Source: Magnaporthiopsis rhizophila
Taxonomy: Eukaryota; Ascomycota; Sordariomycetes; Magnaporthales; Magnaporthaceae
DNA length: 64,000 nt
Assembly (NCBI GenBank): GCA_003049465.1
Contig: PYSS01000015.1
Span: forward strand, 76,807 to 140,806
Direction of reading: 5' to 3'
Shown here: positions 44,957-57,172 of the stretch, piece by piece
How the letters are laid out: the number at the start of each line of letters is the position of its first letter
How positions within the stretch are numbered: the stretch's first letter is position 1
Program-made: the position numbers and the translations under genes
Notes under the pieces: generated by a model
What the model saw: only the letters and a program-made list of their open reading frames with translations
Database searches by the model: none
What the model was told of the DNA's origin: nothing

Positions 44957-47213
44957 AAGACCGGGGAGATCCAGATGCCACACCTTGCTCTTGGCTACAA
45001 ATCCCGTTCATTGCCGCGACTCTGGGTCAACACGGGGGCAACCCTGTCTAAAGCACTGTAACAACAACAACACCAATGCATCTTGTAATACCTGGGTTCG
45101 GGGGTGTTATTTTCTGCATTTCTAACGTTTTACTCTTATACTTTATACTTTACCCTTCCTTTACGAGGCCAGACACGCAATCACCCTCTTGGCTTGTACC
45201 CGCGCTCTCGCGCTGGGAAACCACGCGGGGACATGATTTTGATTTGTACACTTGTAATGTAATGAGAAGAAGGGGTGTAAACGAAACCTCTGGGAGACGG
45301 TACGGGCGGTTTGGAATATTGTGTGGATCTTTTAAGTTGGATGTTGGGAAACCAAGCAGGTAGCGAGGGGTTGGTTTTTTTTCTTTCTTTTTTTCTTGTC
45401 TGGGGACGCGGGAAAATACAGGCGAACGAGAGGGCGGATTTCGGATTGTCCTCGGGGAGAAAGGAGTCTACAAGGATTCGGGCAAAGAGGATCGATCATG
45501 GTTGTGTGCGTATACCCTGGCGAGAAGATGGCGTCGTTGACTGTCTTGTACGATATTCTAGTATTGGCGGGAGTTGAAGTCTTGAGCCCGGCGGCGTCTA
45601 GGGATGGATTGATTGATATGCTAGCCGCCGAGCATTCGGCGCACCAAGGACGGGGCAACTTTATTTAATCCGAGGTCGTATTTCAGTGATTTGATTTTTT
45701 TTTTTTTTTCACTCGCCTACCTCTACTCTTGTGCCAGTCCGTCCTCGCTCGATCTGTTTACTCTTGTCTTCCGGTCTCTCTCTCTCACTTGCCAATCAAC
45801 TCCACAATGTCGAACAGCCCTCCCGGGCTGACGAGGAGGACGACGAAATGTGCAACAAGGCCCAAGAATAAGTCGCCGGTGATGAGGGCAACTGGCGGTC
45901 CTCCGACGGTACAGTCGCCGAGAATTAGAGCAGAACATGTGGCGACCGAACGGCGGTCAGAATAGCAGCCGGGCGACGAGAAACGCTGAAAGTAAGAGGC
46001 ACCTAGGCCAACATGTACTGAAAAGGTGGGGGAGCGGGCGGGGGTTTGTATCTCCAGGCCGCGGGTTTTCACTTATTCTTCAAGCTCCATTTACCGAACC
46101 TCTTCCTTTGAAATGCTTCAGCCGGGGGCTGTAGATGCCCGCGAGCGCGAGGTGGTGTGGTACGTCGGTTGGATACGCAGCGTGATGGAGCTGTGCTGAC
46201 GGCACGGATGCTGAAGGCCCAGGGGTTGTCCCTGAACCGTGTGCGTAAAGGAGGGCGGGCGTTCCTGCCCTGGGAGACGGACTATCCCTGTTATCTTCTG
46301 TCCCGTGATACTGCCATCAAGGTTCCTGTCCGCTCTCAGCCTGAAGTTAGCTTTTTATAACACCCAGGCTGGAAACACGGGCTGAAAAGAAAAAAGAAAA
46401 ACGTTTTGCCAATGACAAAGTCCCCATGTGTGCTTCGTTTCGTTCTATTCCTCGCTCTCCCGTCCGGTTTCCATTCGATGCGATTCCCACACGCACCCAC
46501 CCGCCTGATGGATAGGAAGCCGTATCCTATCATACAAGGTGGATGCAGATAGTTTGAGCAGGTAGCATAACAAATAAAACAAACTGTCGATAGGAGTCGG
46601 TCCTCCTTTTGCGGCACGGAGAGCTACAAAAGTGACAAAACAAATGATCGTCTAGATCTGGGAATGGGTCCTCCGTAATTTTGTGTATAAACAGGAAAAC
46701 ATCTGTCTGCCTAAGGGGAGAGTCTAGAGACAAGCTTTATATGCGCGGAGGCGGTTACCAAAAGGGCGTTCCTCCGACCTCGCCGTGGCAGTCCCGGAAG
46801 ACTCCATGATCCGGAGATCCGTGGCATTCCGTACAGACCTGATGGCACGCGCACCGTAGTGCTATTCCAACACAACCCCTTTATTAAACCACCCGAATCT
46901 ATTACGCTTTGCGCCGTTCAATAGGAACTTTTCTTTTGCTGTCAGAAAGATTGATTGGTAGGTAGAGAGAGGTAGGAAGAATCCCGCCTCATCATTTGCC
47001 CTTGCGGGGAGGATGTCCCGAGGCCCGACGGATGGACCCTATTTCCGCTTCTGCTTCCTGCTTAAGCTATCATTATAAATACGTATAATTACATACAAAC
47101 TCCGTTCCTCTCTCCCGATTATAAGGGATCAAGGCAGCGGCGCTCCCCGACGGCACAAAAAAAAAAAAAAAAGTCCAAACCACCTGACCACTCTAGCAGC
47201 TCCGTCATGCACA
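44957..47213. other. Convergent intergenic region
   Basis: Between the homeobox stop and the PEX4 stop. It should hold both 3' UTRs. Small open frames occur on both strands at about 45785-46072: a + strand 52-codon ORF with a good start context, ATG at 45807, and a minus-strand hydrophobic frame ending DLFLGLVAHFVVLLVSPGG. Neither can be confirmed as a gene. Confidence 0.45.
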
Positions 47214-47735
47214 TCACTCCCCATCATACCTCCCACCCCCATCCCTGATCCAAAACTCGACGAGGCGGGCGGCGCCGACGCCGTCGCCGGCGCGCACGAG
47301 CGCGGCCACGTCGACGTTGAGGGGCGAGTCTGGCTCCGGGGAGGCGAGCAGGAGGCGGACGGCGCGGACCGTCTCGAGGACGCTGTAGGCCGGGGTCCAG
47401 GCCTCCTTGAGCAGGTCGAGGCAGACCTCGCCGTCGGCGAGGCCGACGTTTGCGTGCACCACGGGCGTGACGAAGCGCACGGCCGGCGGGTGGAGCGGGT
47501 ACGTGGTCGGGATGGTGATCTCGAGCAGCCACCTGCCGCTGTCGTAGCCGCCGCCGATGCCGCGCCCGTTGATCACCGCCTCCCACCGGAGCAGCTCGCC
47601 GTCCCGCCCGGGGCCGAGCCGCTCCACGCCCTCCTCGGTCCGCGACTCGGCCTCCCAGGTCGCGAGCTCCTTGAGGAGCCGGCGCGTGGCCGAGCGGGCT
47701 GAGGAGGAGGGGGCCGAGGTTGAGGCGGATGGCAT
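47214..47735 (-). CDS. PEX4: Peroxisomal ubiquitin-conjugating enzyme E2 (peroxin-4)
   Basis: A single-exon gene of 173 residues, the usual Pex4 length. Pex4 is the E2 that, anchored at the peroxisomal membrane by Pex22, monoubiquitinates the import receptor Pex5 so that it can be recycled. The UBC fold is recognisable: an N-terminal helix (TRRLLKELATWEAE), the strand WLLEITIPTTYPLHPPAVRF, and the active-site region DGEVCLDLLKEAWTPAYSV with catalytic Cys105. The AW-x-PAY/W pattern after the Cys is typical for Pex4 rather than other E2 enzymes. The usual HPN tripeptide upstream of the Cys is HAN here (residues 94-96); the catalytic Asn is retained. The start ATG at 47735 precedes a Ser/Ala-rich leader of about 16 residues. 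Confidence 0.92.
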   Translation of the reverse strand: MPSASTSAPSSSARSATRRLLKELATWEAESRTEEGVERLGPGRDGELLRWEAVINGRGIGGGYDSGRWLLEITIPTTYPLHPPAVRFVTPVVHANVGLADGEVCLDLLKEAWTPAYSVLETVRAVRLLLASPEPDSPLNVDVAALVRAGDGVGAARLVEFWIRDGGGRYDGE

Positions 47736-49282
47736 GGTGGCTTGTGTCGGTGTGATTTGTGTTTGTTGTGTTTGTGGTTGTACTGTCCGTTGTTGTTTTT
47801 GTGGTGTTGTGTCTTGTCGAGGGTAGTGTTTCTTATATATATACTCGCTCCTCCTGTTTGTTTACTTAAAGATGGAACACGATCCGGTCTGGTAATCGTG
47901 CAGTTTCCTCGTTTGACGTGCGATGGCATACACCGACTTGATAATCCAGTCCGCTTCCAAGGTTCAAGAACGCTAGCAACCGAGACCGCACGTCAAATCA
48001 ACTGGCATGGATTTCAATTGACGGGAGCTCCGAGCTGTGGACCTGCTGCCCTTTCAGCTGAACCGAACCTCCTGCATTCGCTCAGCTCAGCCGGGCGGGC
48101 CCGCAGGCATATGTGGGGCTCATTGGCAGTGCGCCTCAACAAACGCAATGCATGAATCGCTACTATGCTACCTTCCACAAATCAAACCGGCGATAACTGC
48201 CATCATCTTGTTCTGTCCTTTAAATGGACCGGCTTCATTATTATGGTGTCTACGTACTATGCATGAATGTGCTGCAAAGTTTGTCTTGGCTGGCTTGTCT
48301 CGACATCCCCTCCGTCCCCTCCACCTCATCCTCCCCTCTCCTTCCTTCCTTTTTTTTTCTGTTTTGCTTCGGTTGTTTGCTTTGCTGGGCTGCTCATATC
48401 CGTCCGGTCCTTCCAGAGAAAAGGGACCAAACTTCAACGACGACCCAGCCAAAACCAGAAAGTATAAATAAAAGAGAGAGCGAAAAAAGCAAATCAACAT
48501 GAAAAAAGAAAATCGTCAAAAACACCATGATCCTCCCACTGGGGCAAATAAAGAGCGACGTGATCCGTTCAAGGGTCCGTGGCGCGCGTCAACGAGACCA
48601 GAGAATAGACACGACGTGTACGCCGCTGCTTTATTTGCCCCTATCCCGGCCCGCCCGCCCCATGCCGCCATAGAACCTGTGCGTGGCCTAGGAACTTTGC
48701 GTTCAACACCTGTGACATGGCGACGATCCAGGCACTGCACAGAAAGTGCGACACCCGATCGCCATTGAACCTCCCTCTTCCGACTTGATCTCCTTTGGTG
48801 CCTTGTGTGCTTAAATGAGGGTGACGTAAATGTCTTGGGGAGATGTCATGCAAAGCTTTATCCTCATGCTGTCATCAATAAACGAGTGTAAGAAAAGGAG
48901 ATAACAAGATAAGTACCAACGCCCAGAAGCCATGGAAGTCATGAGGGAACGTTGTGTAGGCAAATAGAAAAGGAAAAAGGAAAGTGAAATTAACGAGGGC
49001 AAAACCGCTTCCCATCGCATCAGCTATCGGCACCCATGTGGCGGCCTCTCACGCAACGACGATGGGTAGGGTGCAGGTCACAAGCATGTACAGCCTGCAA
49101 ATAAAAAAAGAAAAGGCAGTCGGGTAGTGGCCAAGCATGCCATCTCGCTTCTCAATGGCCCGAGCAGGGGTCGCCGACACTAAAAATCGTAGCCTCGTCG
49201 GAATCCGGAGTTATGACACTGGGTTGTGGATGGGAGCCGAAAATGACAGCCAGTCTCGAGCGAGGATCATGAGCGCTCATCC
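47736..49282. other. Intergenic: PEX4 promoter and 3' flank of the Ser/Pro-rich protein gene
   Basis: No coding sequence recognised. The segment adjoining PEX4 (47736-47870) is T/G-rich on the + strand with (TTGTG)n-like repeats, and should be the minus-strand promoter and leader. The right part would be the 3' UTR of the gene ending at 49283. Confidence 0.5.
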
Positions 49283-52240
49283 TCACGCCTTGGACGAGCT
49301 CTCCTTGGGCTTCCAGAACTGCATCAGGCGGCTGAGACGCTTGGCCTTGCTCGTCTTGGACTTCTTCTCCTCAGCATCCAGAGACACCTCGATCGACAGC
49401 TTGCTGCGCTCCCCGTGCGAAGTGCTAATCAGCCTGCCAATACTCGCCAGGCTGCCCCTCCGGCCGAAAGGCGACGAGAACGAAGCCGGCCGCTCGCCCG
49501 GCACCGGCGCCTGTGAGAGATGGTGCACATTCTGTGCAAAGGTGCTCTCCCTCGTCATTGTCGAGTTACTGCTAGTAAGCGACGGAATGTCCATGGAGAG
49601 TCGCACCTCCGGGCCAGGCTCCCCCATCAGCAACGACTGGAAGTTGTCCTCCGTCACCGACGACGGCGCCGTTGAGATGCGATTTCCGTCCTCGTACGAC
49701 ATGGGCGACCTCGGCGATGAGAACGAAGACGACTGGCCGATGGAGTAGGGGCTCACAGGCGCCACAGACGGGGTCGGCAGTTGGAGAGGGCTGACATCCA
49801 CAGGTTCTAGGTCTTTCCCCTTGAACACCCGACGCGGCGAGGGGGTTGACGAGCCGGATGTGTCGTCCTTCATGGAATAGTTGCCATCAGGACCGTGCCG
49901 TTTGGGGCTCCCCGACTCCTCCATTATGATTTCATCGTGAAGCGAGCTAGCCGAGTACTCCGACGTGAGGCACATGCTCGGCTCCGTCTGATCGTCATCG
50001 CTGAAGCCGCTCAAGCCACTGCCTTTACGGCTGACCGCGCGCGACGGCACAGCATCATCGGTGGGATCGATGGCTCGATCAAAAGGCGAGCGGGGCACAT
50101 CGGCAGTGACCCGGATGTCAATGCTCGCCGCGCCTGCGTCGTGGGCTGTTGCGTCGCCCATGGTCGAGACAGAGCCCGCACCTTTTTCAACAGCTTTGGT
50201 CTCGTCTTCTTCGTCCTCTTCGAAGACGTCAGCCATGGTCGAGTTGCTGCTGAATCGAGGAATCCCGGCGCGGTTGAACGGAGGCATCTCGGGCGCACTT
50301 TCGGCTCGCCGGTGCTGATAGCTCATGTTTGGGGAGAGCCTAGCAGCGCTGTGCAGGGGGCGCTTGACGAGTCCGCTTGCCCGTTGGGCCGCATCCCATT
50401 CCGCGTTTCTCGGGAGAGGCGTGTTGAACGGCCCCAAGGCAGCGTCCAGGTCAATCATTGGGAAGGGAGCGTCGTCCTCGGGTGGCGTCGGCGGCCTGGC
50501 CTGCCATTCTGTTGCCTTTGTGGAGGGGGACTCCTCCGCCGGGGGAGAGACCTCAATGGTCATTTCTGTGGTGCCGTCTGAATCCTCGTCGGTCACGTCC
50601 TCGTTGGGAGGCGGTGGCGTCTGGGCCCTACTTCTTGAGCTCTTCCTGGCGTGGCGATGCTTGGATTTGCGGGTGAGTATTGAGCCTGCCCAAGTCCTGA
50701 CCTTCTTCTGCTTCTTCTTCTTGTTGCCCTTCTTGGACGGCTTGCGCGACAACCCCTGATCGGCTCCAGCGTCGGCATCTGGGTCTGTCGAGTGGCCAGT
50801 CTCACGTTCGTCAGAGGATGATGAGTTGGCGGCCTTGGATGTCAACTCCGACGAGCTGGAACTGAGTGGGCGGGTCCGCGTCGGCGAGGTGGCTCCGACA
50901 AAGGGTTCAAGACCGAAAAAGGACCACCGCTTCGGGACTTTGCTTGGACTGGGGATGTCTTGACCTGTACCTGCCGCGGCGGCCAGAGCAGGCGCGTTTA
51001 GAAGAGGGATAGAGTTGCGTCGCTGAGGCGATCTTGCGCTTTCCGGAGCTGGTGGGCTCAGTGATCCTTCGAGAATGGCCCCGGCAGTGCTCGGCCGGGC
51101 GTCGGTTGACAGGCGCGGGGGGCTCGCAGCCATGGCGCTAACCTCTCTCTCCAGAATAGAGCCTGTCAAGGATATGATTGAGGAGATGCTGCCAGAAAGC
51201 GAATGACCCGGACGGGCCGTCATAGTGCTGGATGTGTCGCTTGAAACCAGAGACAAAGGCCGAGGGATGAACTCGAGGGTGTCAGAAAATCCGACCCTAG
51301 CTCGGGTCGAAGGTCGTGACGGAGTTTTCGTTTCTGCACCCTCAGTCCCTGCACTCTTTGCGAGAGCATCTAAAGCAGCGTCACAGACAGCTTCCGTATC
51401 GCTCGACTCCTTCTGCTCCGGGTTTTGTAGGACAGGCAGGTCAGGAAATGGGGGTTCTTCGACGCGATCAAACGTCGCAGGGCTGTTCGGAGCGCTGCTG
51501 CCACGCGGCTGCGCGTTCATCGGCTTCAGAATAACCGACAGATCATGGCTGGAGATAGCGGCGGATCGCCTATGGGCATGTCCTCTGCGTGGATTCGCCG
51601 GCTTGAGCGGAGGAGACGCACAGCCACTTTCAGACTTGGTCGGACTGGTGCCCAAGACTGTGATGGCATCACCACTTCGGATCTGCCCCCCGACGAATTC
51701 ACTACCGCCGCGCCTGTGTCCTCCGCCGGGACGAGTGGGAATAGCTCGAGGAGAAGAGGGTATCTGTGGCGCGTGAGGAGACAATGGTGGGCTCAAGAAT
51801 GGATGTTCCAGAGCCGGTGGCGGTGATGCAAGCCCGGCACCAGGGTTGAATTTGAAATCTGGGAGCGCAGGAGACAGAGACGGAGATGGCACACGGTCGA
51901 GAACGGGAGGTCGCACGCCAGGGTTGAAGGAGAAGTCGGGCAGGGCGGGAGACAGAGACTTTCGCCTGTTGTGCTCGGGGTGCGTGAGAGACCCAAGTTG
52001 AAAAGAGTCGACCAGTGATTTGGGTCTCCGGCCGCTAGCGCGCGAGAAGGAGGAAGGGGCTGACGAAGGGGCTGGCCTCGCGGGAAAGACAAAGTGCGGA
52101 TTCGGCGGAGGATTCGATCGAGGAGACGACGGTGGGCGATTGTCTATAGAGTCATCTCCGTCGAGATTGCCGTCCGCAGCGTGCGCCGAGACGACCAGCC
52201 GAGGGGAAATCGGCATGTCGGGACCGACCGCGGTTGCCAT
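49283..52240 (-). CDS. Large Ser/Pro-rich intrinsically disordered protein
   Basis: A single-exon frame of 985 residues with a good start context (gagaccATGgca, ATG at 52240). It matches a conserved filamentous-fungal protein often labelled cell wall proline-rich protein, but there is no signal peptide, GPI signal or membrane helix, so an intracellular role is more likely. Conserved-looking islands sit in a disordered background: two SPALPDF-x-FNPG repeats (about residues 98-133), RRGHAHRRSAAISSHDLS (about 225), RARVGFSDTLEFIPRPLS, VPKRWSFFGLEPF, a very basic block KKGNKKKKQKKVRTWAG (about 505), and a C-terminal basic helix AKRLSRLMQFWKPK. Many SP/TP sites suggest phosphorylation control. The basic clusters could bind membranes or nucleic acid. 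No enzymatic domain seen; the function is unknown. Confidence 0.85.
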   Translation of the reverse strand: MATAVGPDMPISPRLVVSAHAADGNLDGDDSIDNRPPSSPRSNPPPNPHFVFPARPAPSSAPSSFSRASGRRPKSLVDSFQLGSLTHPEHNRRKSLSPALPDFSFNPGVRPPVLDRVPSPSLSPALPDFKFNPGAGLASPPPALEHPFLSPPLSPHAPQIPSSPRAIPTRPGGGHRRGGSEFVGGQIRSGDAITVLGTSPTKSESGCASPPLKPANPRRGHAHRRSAAISSHDLSVILKPMNAQPRGSSAPNSPATFDRVEEPPFPDLPVLQNPEQKESSDTEAVCDAALDALAKSAGTEGAETKTPSRPSTRARVGFSDTLEFIPRPLSLVSSDTSSTMTARPGHSLSGSISSIISLTGSILEREVSAMAASPPRLSTDARPSTAGAILEGSLSPPAPESARSPQRRNSIPLLNAPALAAAAGTGQDIPSPSKVPKRWSFFGLEPFVGATSPTRTRPLSSSSSELTSKAANSSSSDERETGHSTDPDADAGADQGLSRKPSKKGNKKKKQKKVRTWAGSILTRKSKHRHARKSSRSRAQTPPPPNEDVTDEDSDGTTEMTIEVSPPAEESPSTKATEWQARPPTPPEDDAPFPMIDLDAALGPFNTPLPRNAEWDAAQRASGLVKRPLHSAARLSPNMSYQHRRAESAPEMPPFNRAGIPRFSSNSTMADVFEEDEEDETKAVEKGAGSVSTMGDATAHDAGAASIDIRVTADVPRSPFDRAIDPTDDAVPSRAVSRKGSGLSGFSDDDQTEPSMCLTSEYSASSLHDEIIMEESGSPKRHGPDGNYSMKDDTSGSSTPSPRRVFKGKDLEPVDVSPLQLPTPSVAPVSPYSIGQSSSFSSPRSPMSYEDGNRISTAPSSVTEDNFQSLLMGEPGPEVRLSMDIPSLTSSNSTMTRESTFAQNVHHLSQAPVPGERPASFSSPFGRRGSLASIGRLISTSHGERSKLSIEVSLDAEEKKSKTSKAKRLSRLMQFWKPKESSSKA

Positions 52241-55200
52241 GGTCTCTCCCAGCCGCGCTGCGGCACCAGAATCGAGAGGGCAACCTAGATGGACAAGGAT
52301 GACATGGGATGGGGTTGCCGTCGAGGGAAGTCGAGGGACGGTCGGTTGCTGATGGCGTATGATCGGCCTAGAGGTCTCTGTAGTGCGTGCACACTCGAGC
52401 GAGTCCGCCGGCGTTGAGGATCGATCGACGATGGCTGTTGGCGGCGCGAGGTTGCTCTCAAAGGAGGCGCGGACTGGAGAGGGGCGAGGTTAGCAGCCGG
52501 AGCCTCCTGCCTCTCGTTGAGGCGGCAAGTTGAGACGCAGAATGCGTGCGAATTGAGTCGCAGGCGAGTGCGAGCCTTGCAGTTGCGTGATGGAGAGGCG
52601 GGAGGATGCAAGGGCGACAGAAAGCGACGCACGCACAGGAGACTAGGTAGACAGGCACCGAAGCAATTCGCGGGTGTGGGAAGCACGAATGCGAAACAGT
52701 CGGCCAAGTTCGCGGCCCTCGGGCTCGGCAGTGGGAAGAATTGGTGTAAAAAGGAGTGGACGGTCAAGACCAGCGCAAATCTCAAGACTCGCGACTGGAA
52801 TTGGCCCAGGGCGGTGGTGGTGGGAGGTGAGGAGAAAGGAAAGGGTGTGGTGGCGGTGGTGATGTTGGACGAAGATGTTCAAAGCAGCAGAACAGAGTTG
52901 AGAAGAAGGAATGGAGTTGACCAAAGCGTGGAGGGAGGAGGACCGCCGGCCACGGTCCAGCAGGGGCACCCAGCACTGTGTGTGTGTGTGTGTGTGTGCA
53001 CAAGGGGAGAAGGCTCGTCTGCTGGGCGCGGCTGCCGGCCTGGGCTGCATTTCGCACGGTTGTGTGAGTGGGCGGGTGGGCGGAGTGGGCCCCAGCAGGC
53101 CTGGTTGTGCAGGTGCAGCCCGGTGCAGGCACAACAACGATAGACTGGGGCGCCTGGGCCAGGAGGAGGGGTGGGACACTAGAGAGGGTGGATATGCGCG
53201 CACTGTGGGACTTTCTTATGATGACCACTCATTTCAGCCACTCAAACGGCCGGCAGCCCAGAAAGGCGAACGCGAGCAATGCAACCCCAGGAGCCAGAGA
53301 CATGAATGCATCCATCGAGCTGCTTTCCCGAGCGCTTGGTTGCATCCGAGACGTCCCCTGCCCGCAGTGCTGTCTATTTGCGGACCGCCATGAGATGCGC
53401 TGTCGCGCTCGCTGCTGCCCGCTGCCCACCGCTCATCCCTTGTGCGCATCTTGCATAGGAGAGCGACATAAGAGGGAGGCGAAATGCATATCGTCGTCCG
53501 CCTGCACTGCACATGGCTTTCAGTACGCTTACGGATCGACCTATGCGCCTGCCGAAGCCCTCTCTGCCACACAGACAGAAATATCGAGAGCGGAATTTTT
53601 TCATCTACATGGCGTCGATAGAGGAGGACGCCTTGCTTTTTTGGCCGTATTAGAACCCTACCGGCAGGTCCGACAGTGTTGTGGTTGGCTTAACCCAAGC
53701 CTCGCGATGTGAGCGTTGCACCTAGCATGGAGCCCTGTCTTCCTAGCCTGGCAGCCGCCTGCGCTAGGTGGTAGAAAAGCCATATCTGTTCAAGATCGTG
53801 CAGTGTTCCCCAGATCAGCCCTCTGGTGAAACCCAAACATGCCCTGCGATCCGCGTCCGTTCGGTCCTGTGGTCCCTCAGGCCCCCTTTCATCATAGCTA
53901 CGGCGGAACCCAGCCCGGCTTTGTTGTTGCAATAAACTGTCCGTCGCACCCGAGGCTACCACGGCTACATTGCGTCGGGCCCTATGTTATTGTTGGCCCC
54001 TGCTGTTTGGCGGCGCGCCTCTGTTTTCGTCTGGCCTTGTGCTTGTCCACGAGTTTGGCATACCTCGGATGCATTGGCTAAAATTGCATATTTACACATC
54101 TCATTTCATTTTTTTTTTCTTCTCCCTTTCTTCTTTCCATCCCAACCTGTGCGCTCCTCCTCTCCGTTTCGTTTTCAGAACCTTCCGAATTACGCAATAA
54201 AATCCTTCCACGGCTATGCCAGGATCCATTTCGGCACCTGATCAGCGAACGAGTCCTCTACCCCGCTGACCGAGGCACCGGCGCGGCGCCTATTTACACA
54301 GTTCACAGCCAGATTCCCTGGTCTCAAATCGGGCAGCGCCAGCGGGGCCGCCAAAAGACTTGCTCTCTTGTCTTGGCTTCGAGGAAACCTCGAACCTTGT
54401 GACCACCAAATGAGAACGAAGGCTGGACTGACGTGCACAGACTGTGTGACCTTACCCAGGAGACGGCTCATCCTGGATGGTAAAAGAAGAACAGAAACGC
54501 GTGCAAGGAAGGGAAAATGCGAGTATGAGCAGGCGGACCCGGTGACCGTGGTCAGATACAAGGAGAACCCATTACCAGATATGCCAGCCCTTGCGAAATG
54601 CAGGCCACAGTTTGCCGCATTCGGATTGCAGCGCAACAAGGGATGTCCCTGGCTCTAGGACAAAGCCCAAGCTGGTGCCCTGGCCTTGCTAGCACATGGC
54701 TGGCTGAATGCCCGATTTAGACGACTCGAACGACGACTCGGAACGAAGATCAGCCTTCCCTCGACATGAACAACCCTAAAACCTTCCGCTTTCGGTTTGC
54801 ATGTGGCATCCCCGCAGCGATAGTTTTACCGCATGTCCAGAAAGGGAGATAGGTAGGTAGGTAGCCTGGTATCTTCTGTCTCTCTCTATCAAAAAACCTC
54901 CCTTCATTTATTGGTCATCACTGTGAGCCGTTGGGTCGTCTAGCTTGCAGTCAGTGCACCTCTGATGCTTGCTTCCCTATCATTTGCCAGCTCGGCTGTC
55001 GCGGCTCCGCCGACCAGTCACGACGCGAAAAGTGCGAGCAGAAGTGGGCGCTCAATTTAACTCCCAGGCCTCCACCTACCGAGCACGAGGACGAGAAAAA
55101 AAAAAAGAAGAAAACAAAGAGAGAGAGAAAGAGTGATAGAATGGAGTGTGGCAACGGACGGCTTTACGCCCTACTTGGATCACCTGCGTCCATCTTCCAT

Positions 55201-57172
55201 GGAGAGCCATGTCTCGAGGCTAATAATGGCGCTAGCCGAGGGAGGTACCTGATAGACGCGAGCCGGGCTCCGAATGCCGCGATCCCAAGAAACTTTGAGA
55301 GACGGTTGTCTCCATTCACCTTCCTCCGGATGGGGGTAATCCAATTGGGGTGATTCCCTGGGGTCTTGGGATCCTGGAGAAGAAAGTCGCTGTGCAATAA
55401 AATCTCGACCTGGGTTTTTTTGTTTGCATCTCGCATGCCCCTCTCTCGAGGCCCCTGCAGACCAGACATGGTTAGCCTGCCCAACCGACCGGCGAATCAA
55501 ACCGTCGGGACTAGCCCTTTCACGGCAGCTGGGTCCTCCCTTACGAACCCCTGACCCCTGCCGACCTAGAGTGGCACTGAGTGGTTACCCGCATGCACAG
55601 ACTGTTGTGCTTAACGCCACGAGCCAGCTCCCCTCGGGATAGGAGTGGCCTGGATAGCCTCTCGCTGGCTGCAAGCCATCGACCATCGGCGCCTTTCTGA
55701 CCCTTCTGTTCCAGTTCTAGATCCATCCTAATGGCAACGGCAGATCCGCATGCGGTCGGCGGGTCGGAGAGAAAAACCACGCCCCCTATGTGCCGTGTGT
55801 TCGCAGGCCCTCAGCGCCGGTCGGAGAATGGCCAAGAACGCCGGCTGCCGGACGAGCAGGATTCTAGAAAGTAGTATATCTTACCATACCAGATCGACCC
55901 AAGCGCAGCAAACAGAGCAGATCCTCTCCGCGTGTAAAGGTGTCATCCGTCCATCCAGTCGCAAGAGCGAATTGAGACACCCAAGTGTTTGATTACTGCA
56001 AGGGACTCTTTGTAATCACAAAAACACACAGCCTTTGGTCGCGTGGGCGGGCATGGAGAACAAGGCAGCGAAATTGGCCTAGATAAGCTTCTGTAGGTCA
56101 TGCGAGATTGCTATTCCGCTAGGGAGGATTGATAGGCGCCCGCCCCATCGACTTTTCCTTTCTGCGCATCGACCGAGACAGACCGCGTGCATGCGCCGAC
56201 ACCCAGCAACAATACAAGCGAGGGAGCAAAATGTTTCCCCAGACATTGTTTCTTTTGGTGGCCCCATTCTTACTCCTCAGTCGTGCTAGCCGCAGATTGG
56301 ATCTTGCACAGATAGCCGAGGGAAAATAATACATTGCGTGTTTCCCGGTCGCGGCGGATCGCCCTGTTCGACATCCAAAGTCGCAAGTGAGAGCTGGTTC
56401 ATGCATACATTGGTCGTTCGGGTCATTACGCTCCCGTTTCCCCTCCCTCCTGTTTCTGTTCTCGGTCGAGGGTTGCATGGCTTGGCGCCGTTTGGCATCC
56501 CTATTCGCGGTGTTCCTGAATGACGATTCGCGGGCCTCTCGGGCCGGAAATGGTGCCGAACGGGCGATATCTTCCGGAATCGAGGTTCTGATGCCCATTC
56601 GCCATGGAAACGTGCAGGGCCGCGGGAGAGGTCGCCAGGTTCCTGGCCGGTGAACAGGCCATCCATCGAATCGGTTGGCTGGCAATAAGACGCGGACAGA
56701 GCGGCCGGGAAATATCAATAGCCTCCCTCGAAACTGGATGTCTCAGCTCCGATGGTATTTGGCGACACCGAGTCACATCTGGTGCTCCACGATGGATGGT
56801 CAAGTCAAATTGCCCATAGTTCAGGGGGCAATCAGGATAGGCCTTGTGTAACCTGGGCTCGACGCTGCGGGACGTCCCACTAACGAATCAGTGAACCGAA
56901 AAGGTGGATGGTGGTCTCCTAAATTCATCCCTGGAAAGGCGGTCAAGGGACGCCCCAGACCCCAACGTGCAGGCGGCAAATTGCCGGACGCCAAGCAAAA
57001 AAAAAGTTCGTCTGCTGCGCCCTGTAACCCCATTTTAGAATTGCGACACCTGCAAATTCGCAATCTCTTTTCTCGCGCGCACCCACTGCCTCGCGCCGGC
57101 TATACGAATCGCCATTCATGGATGCATTCCCATCCTGTTACCTAAATTGACGAAATATCTAAAAAAGGAAGG
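52241..57172. other. Divergent intergenic region, about 4.9 kb; no gene seen
   Basis: Separates the Ser/Pro-rich protein gene (-) from CGR1 (+). The first kilobase should hold the minus-strand leader. It contains a (TG)11 repeat at 52977-52998 and C/T-rich sequence. The remainder has only short, compositionally random frames on both strands. I see no transposon or RNA gene. Confidence 0.5.
52977..52998 (+). repeat. (TG)11 microsatellite
   Basis: Eleven perfect TG units in the upstream region of the Ser/Pro-rich protein gene. Confidence 0.95.

Noticed and set aside
45785..46072. Minus-strand hydrophobic frame and overlapping + strand 52-codon ORF
   Set aside because: Both are short. The minus frame lacks an ATG and no matching exon could be joined; the + ORF has a good start context but no similarity.
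53068..53712. 214-codon + strand frame with Cys-rich segment
   Set aside because: Begins at a non-ATG codon. Cys spacing does not fit a zinc-binding domain, and the region is the leader side of the minus-strand Ser/Pro-rich gene.
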